16,528 bases of DNA from Faucicola sp937889485 (GCA_051653685.1 JBOFWQ010000153.1:1-16528); one strand, 5' to 3'. Shown: positions 1 to 8,263, numbered from the stretch's first letter. Notes: generated by a model from the sequence alone, not told the origin. A program made the numbers and translations.

Positions 1-135
1 TCTGCCAAAGACCTTATCCGTAAAATCCAAGCTGCCCAATATGTACGTGACAATGACGGTGAAGTCTGCCCTGCGGCATGGGAAAAAGGTCAAGCAACTC
101 TAAAGCCAAGCCTAGACTTAGTGGGTAAAATCTAA
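1..135 (+). CDS. ahpC: Alkyl hydroperoxide reductase subunit C (peroxiredoxin), 3' end only
   Basis: The first 44 codons of the window are an open frame ending in TAA at 133-135. They encode the C-terminal tail of a typical 2-Cys peroxiredoxin of the AhpC type. The GEVCPAAW segment carries the resolving cysteine, and the protein ends in SLDLVGKI, as AhpC proteins do. AhpC reduces H2O2, organic peroxides and peroxynitrite and is re-reduced by AhpF, whose gene lies 765 bp downstream on the same strand. The N-terminus and peroxidatic cysteine are outside the window. A strong hairpin terminator follows, so ahpF is probably not simply co-transcribed. Confidence 0.93.
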   Translation, partial: SAKDLIRKIQAAQYVRDNDGEVCPAAWEKGQATLKPSLDLVGKI

Positions 136-203
136 GCACGGTATACGCCTAAGTCTTGCTACCTAGACATGATACCCGTGGGCATATCGTCCTGGTTTAT
201 ACC

Positions 204-233
204 AAAAACCCAATGTGTTGACATTGGGTTTTT
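204..233 (+). terminator. Rho-independent terminator of ahpC
   Basis: A perfect 13-bp stem (204-216 with 221-233) has a GTTG loop and runs into a T tract. Because the 5' arm starts with five A's, the hairpin could also act on the minus strand. It stands about 70 bp after the ahpC stop codon. Confidence 0.85.
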
Positions 234-278
234 TGGTGCCAATAAAGTGGAATCTATGATAATAATTGACAATCAAAA

Positions 279-298
279 ACCCCACAACAAGGTGGGGT
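279..298 (-). terminator. Rho-independent terminator of the DUF465 gene
   Basis: ACCCCAC (279-285) pairs with GTGGGGT (292-298) around a 6-nt loop. Read on the minus strand, the stem is followed by five T's (275-279 complement). It lies about 30 bp past the stop codon of the minus-strand small gene, back to back with the ahpC terminator. Confidence 0.8.
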
Positions 299-327
299 CT
301 TAAACGCTCATACCAATACCAAAAGGC

Positions 328-549
328 TTATTTTGGTTGGGCTTCTAGGATTTTAAATAACTCATCTTTTAGAGCAAGTTTTTCTTTTTTCAATGCGTCA
401 ATTTCTTCCTCACGGCTTACTGACGCCACTGGGTCTTTTTCAAGATTGATGATTTTTTCGTCTAGCTCGTTGTGTTTGTCAAATACTTTGGCAAAATGGG
501 CATCAGTGGTTTTTAGTTTGCTGATAACGTCGCGATATTCTGGGAACAT
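328..549 (-). CDS. DUF465/YdcH-like small coiled-coil protein
   Basis: A 73-residue, highly charged, helix-forming protein. It has the pattern of the DUF465 (YdcH) family: an N-terminal MFPEYRDVISKLK helix, a central FDKHNELDEKI segment, and a lysine/glutamate-rich second helix (EIDALKKEKLALKDEL). The start is supported by AAGGAAA about 7 nt upstream of the ATG at 549-547. A clear terminator follows the gene. No catalytic motif is visible, and the family has no firmly established function. The gene lies antisense between ahpC and ahpF, which breaks the usual ahpCF order. Family assignment is fairly sure; role unknown. Confidence 0.8.
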   Translation of the reverse strand: MFPEYRDVISKLKTTDAHFAKVFDKHNELDEKIINLEKDPVASVSREEEIDALKKEKLALKDELFKILEAQPK

Positions 550-734
550 GAAAATTTCCTTATGTTGCGTGTAAAATTAAACAAATAACAAATTGATCAA
601 GACAAAAATCAACTGCGGGTCATTGTCTTTTATCTTACTGCCATTGTAACCAAAAAACCCCACCTTGACTATATAAAAAACCGTAACTTTTTTGCGGATT
701 TGGTGGCTATTTTGACCAATATTCGTGTATTAAT

Positions 735-760
735 AAATAAATTATAATATATATTTATTT
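735..760. repeat. AT-only inverted repeat upstream of ahpF
   Basis: AAATAAAT (735-742) is the exact reverse complement of ATTTATTT (753-760), with a 10-nt AT-only centre that contains TATAAT. It could be a regulator site, a DNA-bending element or chance in an AT-rich stretch. Confidence 0.4.
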
Positions 761-800
761 TTGATTGGTTTTTTAAAACATAATGATTGACTATCTCACA

Positions 801-829
801 TTGTCAAGCTGCCAAAAAAGCACAATAAT
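801..829 (+). promoter_or_regulatory. Probable sigma70 promoter of ahpF
   Basis: TTGTCA (801-806) and AATAAT (824-829) are separated by exactly 17 nt. Each differs from consensus at one position. Transcription would start near 836, giving a leader of about 65 nt before the ahpF ATG. An ATAA-N7-CTAT element (780-794) lies just upstream of the -35 and resembles half of an OxyR operator. Confidence 0.55.
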
Positions 830-900
830 AGTTCTATATAAAGATAAAACATCCCAACAGTCACATTCCAACAATGGCATCTCAACAATAAGGAAACACC

Positions 901-2469
901 ATGTTAGATCAAAATTTATTAGACGCAGTAAAAAGCTATAGTGAACGCATGACTCGACCCATTACTTTTGTGCTAGGCGCAGGTGAGCATGAACAGCGCG
1001 CTGAGTTGCTGGATTTTTTGACCAAAATTGCAGGTACGAGCGATAAAATTGTACTAGCGCAAACGGTTGATGCAAGCCTTAGCCCAATGAGTTTTAAAAT
1101 TGTAACACAGGGGCAAGATACTGGTATCGTGTTTAGTGGTATTCCTGGTGGACATGAGTTTACCTCATTGATTTTGGCGATTTTACAGGCAGGTGGTAGT
1201 GAGATTAAGCTTGATAGCAGTATCCAAGCAATGATAAAACATATCCAGCAGCCCCTAAAATTTGAAACGTTTGTATCACTGTCTTGCCACAACTGTCCCG
1301 AGGTGGTGCAAGCGCTTAACCAATTTGCCTTACTAAATGACAATATTAGCCATGAAATGATTGATGGCGGGGTGTTTCAAGACCTTATCAATGCGCGCAA
1401 TATCCAAGGGGTGCCTGCCGTGTTTTTAAACGGCAAGCCTTTTGCCAATGGTAAAATTGACACTGCCAAACTCCTTGAAAAACTACAGCAGCAATACCCA
1501 GAGATTATGACAGGTGCCGCAAGCAGTCAGCTTGAGCAGCAAGATGTCACCGTCATTGGTGGTGGACCGGCTGGGGTGGCTGCCGCGATTTATGTGGCGC
1601 GTAAAGGCTTAAAAGTTACCATGGTTACAGACCGTATTGGTGGGCAAGTCAAAGATACCCAAGACATTGAAAACTTGATTTCTATCCCGTTGACCAACGG
1701 CAATGAATTGGCGGCAAATTTTGCCAAACATATCCAAGCCTATGACATCACTGTCAAAGAAATGGTCAGTGTCAAAGATATTGTCGAGCAACCTGCCCAA
1801 GGCGATAGCAAACTTAGCTACCAAATTACCCTCAATACAGGTGAAAGCTTTAGTACCCGCAGCATCGTGGTCGCCACGGGGGCAAAATGGCGCAAACTAG
1901 GAATCAAAGGCGAAGAAGAAAATATCGGCAGTGGCGTCGCTTATTGTCCTCACTGTGATGGTCCTTTCTTTAAAGGCAAAGACGTGGCAGTGGTGGGCGG
2001 TGGTAACTCAGGTATTGAGGCGGCGCTTGACCTGGCAGGAATTGTCAAACACGTTACCGTACTAGAATTTGCCGACCAACTCAAAGCTGACCAAGTGCTT
2101 GTCACCAAAGCCAAAGAGCGTGCCAATATTGATATATTGACAGGTGTGGCAAGCCAAGAAATCAAAGCCACCAATGGCAAAGTGAGCGCTATGGTATACC
2201 AAGAGCGCGCCACGGGTGACAACAAAGAATTACCGTTATCGGCAGTGTTTGTACAAATTGGTCTAGTGCCAAATTCTGAGGTGGTCAAAGCGTTGGTCAA
2301 TGTCACAAAGTTTGGCGAAATCGAGATTGACGAAAAATGCCAAACCTCTCGCCAAGGCATATTTGCCTGTGGGGACGTGACTACGGTACCCTTTAAACAA
2401 ATCAACATCGCCATGGGCGAGGGAAGTAAAGCGGCATTGAGCGCGTTTGAGTACCTAATGCTGCAATAA
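901..2469 (+). CDS. ahpF: Alkyl hydroperoxide reductase subunit F
   Basis: Flavoprotein disulfide reductase of 522 residues, the normal AhpF length. It passes electrons from NADH via FAD to AhpC. The N-terminal tandem thioredoxin fold has the redox pair C129-H-N-C132. The FAD-binding GGGPAG is at 220-225 and the NAD(P)H-binding GGGNSG at 366-371. The thioredoxin-reductase-type active site C349-P-H-C352 is intact, and the FAD-binding ACGDV motif is near the C-terminus. The N-terminal domain separates AhpF from ordinary TrxB. AAGGA lies about 7 nt before the ATG. Unlike enterobacterial ahpCF, the gene is separated from ahpC by two terminators and an antisense gene, and has its own promoter. Confidence 0.97.
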   Translation: MLDQNLLDAVKSYSERMTRPITFVLGAGEHEQRAELLDFLTKIAGTSDKIVLAQTVDASLSPMSFKIVTQGQDTGIVFSGIPGGHEFTSLILAILQAGGSEIKLDSSIQAMIKHIQQPLKFETFVSLSCHNCPEVVQALNQFALLNDNISHEMIDGGVFQDLINARNIQGVPAVFLNGKPFANGKIDTAKLLEKLQQQYPEIMTGAASSQLEQQDVTVIGGGPAGVAAAIYVARKGLKVTMVTDRIGGQVKDTQDIENLISIPLTNGNELAANFAKHIQAYDITVKEMVSVKDIVEQPAQGDSKLSYQITLNTGESFSTRSIVVATGAKWRKLGIKGEEENIGSGVAYCPHCDGPFFKGKDVAVVGGGNSGIEAALDLAGIVKHVTVLEFADQLKADQVLVTKAKERANIDILTGVASQEIKATNGKVSAMVYQERATGDNKELPLSAVFVQIGLVPNSEVVKALVNVTKFGEIEIDEKCQTSRQGIFACGDVTTVPFKQINIAMGEGSKAALSAFEYLMLQ

Positions 2470-2500
2470 GCGCCTAGGGCAACTGCCCATCAGTGAGTGC

Positions 2501-2532
2501 AAAAAAGCCAAACAAGTCTGTTTGGCTTTTTT
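2501..2532 (+). terminator. Rho-independent terminator of ahpF
   Basis: A perfect 14-bp stem, 2501-2514 (A6-GCCAAACA) with 2519-2532 (TGTTTGGC-T6), around an AGTC loop. It lies 31 bp after the ahpF stop. The A-tract/T-tract symmetry would let it work in both directions. Confidence 0.9.
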
Positions 2533-2711
2533 AATCGTCTTGTAGAAGCAATCCCCGAACGATAGGGAGGGGAGGAAGTCAAGGGCAAAGATTGGAAATA
2601 ATGATAGGCGTATAGTGCAAACAAAAATCTAGATAAAACCGAAAAACAGCGATACACTAACCCCGATATTGAGCAAACTGTTTGTTTTTATCATCACCAT
2701 GGAGAATGACA

Positions 2712-3614
2712 ATGACCGCAAGAATTAAACAGGTCACGCTAGCAGGCGGCGGCGTATTGGGCTCTCAAATTGCCATGCAGACCGCATTTTTTGGCTTTAA
2801 AGTCACAGTTTTTGACCGTGAACCTGCTTTGGTTAAAGATAAAATCAACAAATTGGTGCCTGTATATGCCAAATTTTTTGATAAGTCATTAGACCACGTA
2901 CAGACATTGGCAGATGCCATCGTATATGAGACTGCATTGGCACCCGCCGTGGCCCAAGCAGATTTGTTGATTGAGGCATTGCCAGAAGTGCTGGCGATAA
3001 AAAACGCGTTTTATCAAAGTCTTGACACCGTGGCGCCGCCAAATCTTATCATCGCTAGCAACAGCTCAACCCTCGTGCCTAGCCAAATGATGGCGGCTAC
3101 AGGTCGCCCTGCACAGTTTTTGGCACTGCATTTTGCCAACCAAATTTGGGCGCACAACACCGCAGAAATCATGGGATCAGCGCACACCGCCCCTACGGTG
3201 TTTGAGACGGTTGTGCAGTTTGCCAAAGATATTGGTATGATTGCGCTGCCTGTACATAAAGAGCAGTCTGGCTATATCCTCAACTCGCTGTTAGTACCGT
3301 TTTTGACCTCAGGGCTACGTCTGTATGCCAATGACATCGCCGATCCGCATACCATTGATAAGACGTGGATGCTTGCCACAGGTGCGCCCATGGGGCCGTT
3401 TGGGATCGTGGATATTGTAGGTATCAATACGGTACTCAATATCAACCAAGCCAGCGCCCAAGCAGGATCGGCGGTAGCCGCGGCAATTTGCCAACGCTTA
3501 ACCAAAGATTTTATTGAGCAAGGTAAAATGGGTATGCAATCGGGCCAAGGGTTTTATGAATACCCCAATCCTGCCTACAAAAACCCCAATTTTTTGAGTA
3601 ATAACGACCAATAA
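2712..3614 (+). CDS. 3-hydroxyacyl-CoA dehydrogenase (single-domain FadB/HBD-like)
   Basis: A 300-residue NAD-dependent dehydrogenase of the 3HCDH family (N-terminal Rossmann domain plus helical C-terminal domain). It would oxidise an L-3-hydroxyacyl-CoA, or reduce a 3-ketoacyl-CoA. Visible are the nucleotide loop AGGGVLGS (11-18), D35 ending the second beta strand, and the catalytic set S119, H140, E152 and N191. The spacings match the known Ser-His-Glu-Asn arrangement of the family. The catalytic segment reads HFANQIWAHNTAEIM rather than the commoner HFMNPVP, which marks a distinct subgroup, so substrate is uncertain. I chose ATG 2712 because GGAGAA sits 5 nt upstream; a TTG at 2682 lacks this. 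The gene stands alone with its own terminator. Confidence 0.85.
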   Translation: MTARIKQVTLAGGGVLGSQIAMQTAFFGFKVTVFDREPALVKDKINKLVPVYAKFFDKSLDHVQTLADAIVYETALAPAVAQADLLIEALPEVLAIKNAFYQSLDTVAPPNLIIASNSSTLVPSQMMAATGRPAQFLALHFANQIWAHNTAEIMGSAHTAPTVFETVVQFAKDIGMIALPVHKEQSGYILNSLLVPFLTSGLRLYANDIADPHTIDKTWMLATGAPMGPFGIVDIVGINTVLNINQASAQAGSAVAAAICQRLTKDFIEQGKMGMQSGQGFYEYPNPAYKNPNFLSNNDQ

Positions 3615-3648
3615 ACGGGGCATCACTGTTATATGATAGTTGGCAAAT

Positions 3649-3681
3649 AACCCATGTTGGCAATACCAAGATGGGTTTTTT
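3649..3681 (+). terminator. Probable terminator of the 3-hydroxyacyl-CoA dehydrogenase gene
   Basis: AACCCAT (3649-3655) pairs with ATGGGTT (3671-3677), extended by TTGG/CCAA across a single G-G mismatch and a 5-nt loop. It runs into a tract of T's. Confidence 0.75.
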
Positions 3682-3791
3682 ATCAAGTAGCATACAGGCA
3701 AGCGAAGGCGGTAGTAGCTTGCCAAATTGGTGCTTTTCACTCACAATAACTTACTGGTCTTGCCCATTTTTCCCAATCAAAGGAAGCCACT

Positions 3792-5897
3792 GTGTCCAGC
3801 ACCGCCCAGCAAATCCATACCTTACTCTCGCATTTGCGTGCTAAAACGCCGCCACCGTTTGAGGTATTGTTTTGGTCAAATTTACAAAAAATTGATTTTG
3901 ATGACTCGCCCCACAGTATCGTGCGGTTGGGGGATTTTTTTGACGCATTGGCAAAACGCCAGTACACACTAGATAAGCTGCTCAACGTGGCGGGTGGTGC
4001 AGCGTTAGTGGTGGCAGTGGCAGCATATATTGCCAATTATGTGGCAATTGTCACAGGCGAGGCGGTTGAGTGGCTAGATTTTGCCGAGTGGCAGCGCCAA
4101 CCGTTACCCACAAGCGATGCCCTAAGCACTCAGCAGCCTGCCAGTTTTGGGTACTCGCTGACCGCAAGGATTGGCAAACACACCGATTATCAGCCCTTGA
4201 CACTAATACCGAGTTTATTAAAGGGGGAAGGTGATTTGCCAGCGTCCGTGGCAACTACAGTACACACGGTATTTGCACGCGCCGAAGTTAATTTGTTGCA
4301 AGATGCCAATGCGGTGTGCCAGCAGTATCTTGCCAAGCTAAAGACAGGGCGTTTGCTTGATCATACATTTGCGTTTTATCCCTATTTGGCAGGGATTGTA
4401 TTTGATTATAGTTTAGAAAGTTTGGCGGCGATAGATGCAGCGTTGTTGCGTATTCAGCAAGATTTGTTATTAAATCGGCAAGATTATGTGGGTTTTGTCA
4501 ATGATAAAGCCAAACAACGGGTCTGTTACTTATTGGGATTTTATATAGGTATTGCCAGCAGCCGCCAAGCTAACACAGCCGTCAAATGGGTGAATGCCGC
4601 GCAGATGCAGCAAAGTCTAGGCACAGGTTTTACAGACTGTATTGAGCAGCATTTTGTGCTATTGCAAAAAGATGGCTATCATACCCCAATGTTGGTTATT
4701 ACCAATCGGTTATTTGCTTTGGCGCCCAATTTTCCAGCCAAGGCGGTTGATTTTGCCAATATATTACAACAGCAATCAGCGGGGCAAATACGGGTATATC
4801 CTTATTTGCCTGTTGCGCCCACGTTGCCCACGGTGGCGGCGACTGCCAAATATTGGCAGCAGGCGCTGCAAGATGCAGGCGTGCTGCTTGCTCGCCAAAT
4901 TATCCAGTTGGCAAGTGGGCAGCCTGTGTTGCCGTGTCGGTACGAAGCCCCACTTGGACTGTTAGACGCGCTCCCTGCAATAGACACGCAAGTAATATTA
5001 GATAAACAAGCAATGGTGGCTCAGGCGCAAAAGTCGGCAGTTGTGACAGCAACGCTACCCATGAATATGGCGTATGTCCAGTATTTTGACGGGGTAGCAA
5101 CTGATACTGCATTAACCCAATTATACCAATCACTGCAGCAAAATCCCAGAGCGGTGCCGTATAGTCTGGCTTGTTATGATAGCTGGGTTAATTTACCCAT
5201 TGGACGTACACAAGGCTTGGTGCTTGAAGTGCGTGTGTATGAGGCTGCGTCGTTGCAGCTTCAGCTTATCTTGCCTTACCAAACTGCCCAAAACCACTCA
5301 GAAAATTTGCCGTCGCTGATACTTTACCCAATCGTGAATAATCAGTCCCTAGCCACCGTCGCCTCGCCCGCTTTGCGCTTAGATGAAATTAACCACTGGG
5401 TGCAGTTTCTTTACCAAGCCTGTTTGGGCAGTGCGCCAATCCCTGAGGCGTTATCTATAGAAAAAATTTGGCAAGACCATTTTGTGAATGTGCTAGACTT
5501 GTGGGCATTACCGCCAAAACAGCGCCATGTACCGCAAGCAGCGACTAAATTTGAGTTAACACTATTGCCCGTACTTGCTGATACCGTGCCTGTTTATGCG
5601 CCCGTGCCTGAGCGTATTGACCATAAGGATGACCACGATAAGCTGAGGCAAAACGCCAACCTTACGCCCCTGTCGCCACCGAGTGATAGCTTAACAGCTG
5701 CCCCTGTGGCATTGATGGCAGCAGGCATCAAACCCGATATGACGGCGCTCAAAGCGCAGCTATTATCGGAAAAAGCACGGTTGCAATCCCAGCTTTCTAC
5801 CCAAGATAGGATAAAAGAAAAAAAATTACTGTGGGTGGGTGCTTTTATTTTATTGTTATTGGTTTTTGTGACTTTGTTTGTCAAAACTTCCCAATAA
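3792..5897 (+). CDS. Unrecognised 701-residue protein with a C-terminal membrane anchor
   Basis: I do not recognise this protein. The start is GTG, supported by AGGAAG 5 nt upstream; the next in-frame ATG is far inside. No signal peptide is visible. Residues 63-88 (LLNVAGGAALVVAVAAYIANYVAIV) are hydrophobic and could be a membrane or buried helix. The middle (about 100-590) looks like a soluble alpha/beta protein with many Gln, Ala, Leu and aromatic residues and no motif I can name. Residues 600-645 are a Pro/Ser/Asp-rich linker. About 646-677 forms a charged, Gln/Lys-rich helix. The last 25 residues are one transmembrane segment ending KTSQ, a tail-anchor layout with the bulk in the cytoplasm. 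Neighbours give no functional clue. The long intact frame with a good ribosome-binding site makes it a real gene. Confidence 0.85.
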   Translation: MSSTAQQIHTLLSHLRAKTPPPFEVLFWSNLQKIDFDDSPHSIVRLGDFFDALAKRQYTLDKLLNVAGGAALVVAVAAYIANYVAIVTGEAVEWLDFAEWQRQPLPTSDALSTQQPASFGYSLTARIGKHTDYQPLTLIPSLLKGEGDLPASVATTVHTVFARAEVNLLQDANAVCQQYLAKLKTGRLLDHTFAFYPYLAGIVFDYSLESLAAIDAALLRIQQDLLLNRQDYVGFVNDKAKQRVCYLLGFYIGIASSRQANTAVKWVNAAQMQQSLGTGFTDCIEQHFVLLQKDGYHTPMLVITNRLFALAPNFPAKAVDFANILQQQSAGQIRVYPYLPVAPTLPTVAATAKYWQQALQDAGVLLARQIIQLASGQPVLPCRYEAPLGLLDALPAIDTQVILDKQAMVAQAQKSAVVTATLPMNMAYVQYFDGVATDTALTQLYQSLQQNPRAVPYSLACYDSWVNLPIGRTQGLVLEVRVYEAASLQLQLILPYQTAQNHSENLPSLILYPIVNNQSLATVASPALRLDEINHWVQFLYQACLGSAPIPEALSIEKIWQDHFVNVLDLWALPPKQRHVPQAATKFELTLLPVLADTVPVYAPVPERIDHKDDHDKLRQNANLTPLSPPSDSLTAAPVALMAAGIKPDMTALKAQLLSEKARLQSQLSTQDRIKEKKLLWVGAFILLLLVFVTLFVKTSQ

Positions 5898-5947
5898 CGG
5901 GCAAGAAAAAATCTAGTCTCTGCCTCAGTCAAAATTCAAGCCTCGTC

Positions 5948-5983
5948 TAGGGTGGAGTTGAGGCTTTAGGGTGGCGTTGAGGC
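5948..5983. repeat. Two tandem 19-bp repeats
   Basis: TAGGGTGGAGTTGAGGC (5948-5964) recurs as TAGGGTGGCGTTGAGGC (5967-5983), 16 of 17 bases identical, with a period of 19 bp. The first copy also forms the 3' arm of a 7-bp hairpin (AAGCCTC 5938-5944 with GAGGCTT 5960-5966), which might be a weak terminator for the 701-residue protein gene. The rest of the 5898-6166 gap shows little else that I can defend. Confidence 0.5.
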
Positions 5984-6166
5984 GGTTTTCAAAAGGTGGA
6001 TACACTCACTGAAGCTGAGTGCACCAAAAATAATCGCTAATACCCCGCCTCCGTGCGATTTTTTGCGAAAAAACCCTGCCTTGCATCAAAAGGTCATAAA
6101 AATTTGTTATGCTAATGCAGGGTCAGGTAGATTAATAACACCAAAAAAATGATAAAGGGAATCACT

Positions 6167-7270
6167 ATGAAAATTATTGCTGATGGCAACATTGCCCATT
6201 TAAGCGATTTTTTTAATGAAGAAACATTAGGACAACCCATCGAGTTAATCGCGATGACAGGGCGTGATATTAATGCGACTGTACTGGCAGAACATCAACC
6301 CGATGTATTGCTAGTGCGTTCTGTTACGCCCGTCAATGCTGCGCTATTGGCAGACAACCATAGCGTTAAATTTGTCGGCTCTGCAACCATTGGTATTGAC
6401 CATGTGGATGTGGATTATCTAGCCAAGCGCGGTATTGTTTTTGCCAATGCCGCTGGCTGTAGTAAGCACTCGGTGGCACAGTATGTAGTGGCTGCCATTG
6501 CAGATTTGCGACCAGATTATTTATTTAAACCCATTAATCTTGGTATTATTGGTGTGGGTAATATTGGTAATACCTTGGCGCAGTATGCCATTTCTTATGG
6601 CTGGAATGTGCTGGGCTATGACCCACTAAAACCGCCGTCCGTGGTCAATAATTCAAGTCTTGAAACCGTACTCACACAAAGCGATGTGATCAGTTTTCAT
6701 GTGCCACTCACGTGTCCGCAGCACAGTTCTTATCCCACGCATCATGACTATTTGATGACCCCAGCGCGTTGGCAACAAGTCTCAGATACCGCTATTATTA
6801 TTAATACCTCGCGTGGCGAAGTGCTAGCGCAAGCGGATATTATTAACAGCCCCAATATTACGGTGCTTGATGTGTTTGAGCATGAACCACAGATTGATAA
6901 AGATTTGCTCGCGGTGGCAAGTATTGTGACCCCGCATGTGGCGGGTTATACCTTAGAAGGTAAACTGCGCGGCACCCAGTTTGTGTACAACGCGTTATGT
7001 CAGTTTTTAAAAATCGCCCCGACCATGGATTTTCATGGGTTTTTACCCGCGGAGATACCGCTGTTTCGTGAGCTGCATAATCCGTTAAAGGATCATGAAC
7101 GCCACCAACTCCTCAATAAAATCCCTGCCATGTATGACATTCGCGCCGATGACAAGCGCCTACGTAGCGTAGCAAACGCCCATGGCGATATTGAAGGCAA
7201 AGACTTTGACAATCTTCGTAAAAATTACCCCCTTCGCCGCGAGTGGCAAGCGTATGTATTTGGAATTTAA
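6167..7270 (+). CDS. pdxB: Erythronate-4-phosphate dehydrogenase
   Basis: A D-2-hydroxyacid dehydrogenase of 367 residues, slightly shorter than the roughly 380 usual for PdxB. It oxidises 4-phospho-D-erythronate to 2-oxo-3-hydroxy-4-phosphobutanoate, the second step of the DXP-dependent pyridoxal-phosphate pathway. The dinucleotide loop GVGNIG is at 129-134, and the catalytic trio is R216 (NTSRGE), E240 (VFEHEP) and H257 (TPHVAGYT). The GCSKHSVAQYVVAA segment is typical of PdxB. I start it at ATG 6167, preceded by AAGGGA at 7 nt; an in-frame ATG at 6149 has no ribosome-binding site. The stop codon abuts the epmA start, so the two are translationally coupled. Confidence 0.93.
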   Translation: MKIIADGNIAHLSDFFNEETLGQPIELIAMTGRDINATVLAEHQPDVLLVRSVTPVNAALLADNHSVKFVGSATIGIDHVDVDYLAKRGIVFANAAGCSKHSVAQYVVAAIADLRPDYLFKPINLGIIGVGNIGNTLAQYAISYGWNVLGYDPLKPPSVVNNSSLETVLTQSDVISFHVPLTCPQHSSYPTHHDYLMTPARWQQVSDTAIIINTSRGEVLAQADIINSPNITVLDVFEHEPQIDKDLLAVASIVTPHVAGYTLEGKLRGTQFVYNALCQFLKIAPTMDFHGFLPAEIPLFRELHNPLKDHERHQLLNKIPAMYDIRADDKRLRSVANAHGDIEGKDFDNLRKNYPLRREWQAYVFGI

Positions 7271-8233
7271 ATGAATCACTATCAGCCAAGCTGTACCCTT
7301 GAGGCTGCAAAAGCGCGCGCGGCAATGTATGCCAGTATTCGCCAGTTTTTTGCCGAGCGGGGCGTGCTTGAGGTGCAAACCCCCGTCATGTCGCAAGCAG
7401 GTAATACCGATATTTTTTTGCAATCGGTATCTGCTAATGTCACCGTGCAAGACCGACCCACCACTTACTATCTACATACTTCACCAGAATTTGCCATGAA
7501 ACGTTTGCTGGCAAGTTGGCAGGTGCCTATTTATCAAATTTGTCCCGTGTTTCGAGATAATGAGGTGGGTAGTCGGCATAATATTGAATTTAGTATGCTT
7601 GAATGGTATCGCCCGCATTTTAGCCTAGACGACTTGGCAAAAGAAACCAATGAGCTGATTTCTGCGGTACTGGGCTATCCTGTGATTTTTGACCATTATC
7701 GTTATGTCGATGCGTTTATGGATTTTGTCAACGTTCATCCATTTGATGCCACGTGCGATACCCTAAAAGCCATTGCACAAGATTGTGGTTTTAGTGTTGA
7801 TTTGGGCGATGATCACCAAGGCTGGCTAGATTTATTGTTTAGTCATCTGGTTGAACCTAACTTGGGCAAAACGTTGCCCACGCTCATTTATGATTATCCT
7901 GTGGCAACTGCTGCGCTAGCAAAAACGGTAACCGATCAAGATGGCAACCTTGTGGCAAGACGCTTTGAGTTGTATATGGGTGGCTTAGAAATTGCCAATG
8001 CGTATGATGAGCTGGCAGATGGGCAAGCGCTGCGAGTGCGGTTTGAGCAAGATAATTTGGCGCGCCAAAAACGCGGATTGCCACGAATGCCGATGGATGA
8101 GCACCTGCTATCAGCCTGTGATAAGCTGCCGCCTTGTAGTGGTATTGCGCTGGGCTTGGATCGTCTACTCATGGTGGCAACTGCTGCTAAGACCATTGAT
8201 GCCGTCATTGCGCTGCCCACTGTGCGGGCATAA
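7271..8233 (+). CDS. epmA: Elongation factor P--(R)-beta-lysine ligase
   Basis: A free-standing class II lysyl-tRNA-synthetase-like catalytic core of 320 residues (also called GenX, PoxA or YjeA). It lacks the N-terminal anticodon-binding domain and attaches (R)-beta-lysine to a conserved lysine of elongation factor P. Motif 1 is near 32-41, HTSPEFAMKRLL at 69-80 is characteristic of the family, motif 2 (FRDNEVGSRHNIEF) starts at 94, and motif 3 (GIALGLDRLLM) is at 291-301. The ATG directly follows the pdxB TAA with no spacer and only a weak GGAA upstream, so translation probably depends on termination of pdxB. The partner genes epmB and efp are not in the window. Confidence 0.95.
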   Translation: MNHYQPSCTLEAAKARAAMYASIRQFFAERGVLEVQTPVMSQAGNTDIFLQSVSANVTVQDRPTTYYLHTSPEFAMKRLLASWQVPIYQICPVFRDNEVGSRHNIEFSMLEWYRPHFSLDDLAKETNELISAVLGYPVIFDHYRYVDAFMDFVNVHPFDATCDTLKAIAQDCGFSVDLGDDHQGWLDLLFSHLVEPNLGKTLPTLIYDYPVATAALAKTVTDQDGNLVARRFELYMGGLEIANAYDELADGQALRVRFEQDNLARQKRGLPRMPMDEHLLSACDKLPPCSGIALGLDRLLMVATAAKTIDAVIALPTVRA

Positions 8234-8263
8234 AAGTATAAAATTTTTGATAAAAGGGCAACG

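Larger units (their letters stand above)
550..900. other. Divergent intergenic region between the DUF465 gene and ahpF
   Basis: 350 bp with no convincing coding frame. It is AT-rich in the middle and must hold the promoters of both flanking genes. It contains an AT-only dyad (735-760), one half of an OxyR-like operator (780-794) and a good sigma70 promoter for ahpF (801-829). I found no convincing promoter for the minus-strand gene. Confidence 0.6.

Noticed and set aside
266..574. 102-codon plus-strand frame opposite the DUF465 gene
   Set aside because: Serine- and phenylalanine-rich shadow that reads through a terminator; the minus-strand frame has a proper start site and family match.
599..629. 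7-bp inverted repeat AAGACAA/TTGTCTT with a 17-nt loop
   Set aside because: Long loop, no T tract, no gene ending nearby on the plus strand; probably chance.
936..1343. 135-codon open frame on the minus strand
   Set aside because: It lies wholly inside ahpF, has a composition expected of an antisense shadow and no ribosome-binding site; the ahpF reading has all catalytic motifs.
6003..6021. Hairpin CACTCA/TGAGTG downstream of the 701-residue protein gene
   Set aside because: Short stem followed by an A-rich run on the plus strand; not a convincing terminator in that direction.
7160..7450. 96-codon minus-strand frame across the pdxB-epmA junction
   Set aside because: It overlaps two well-supported genes, has no ribosome-binding site and no recognisable protein features.
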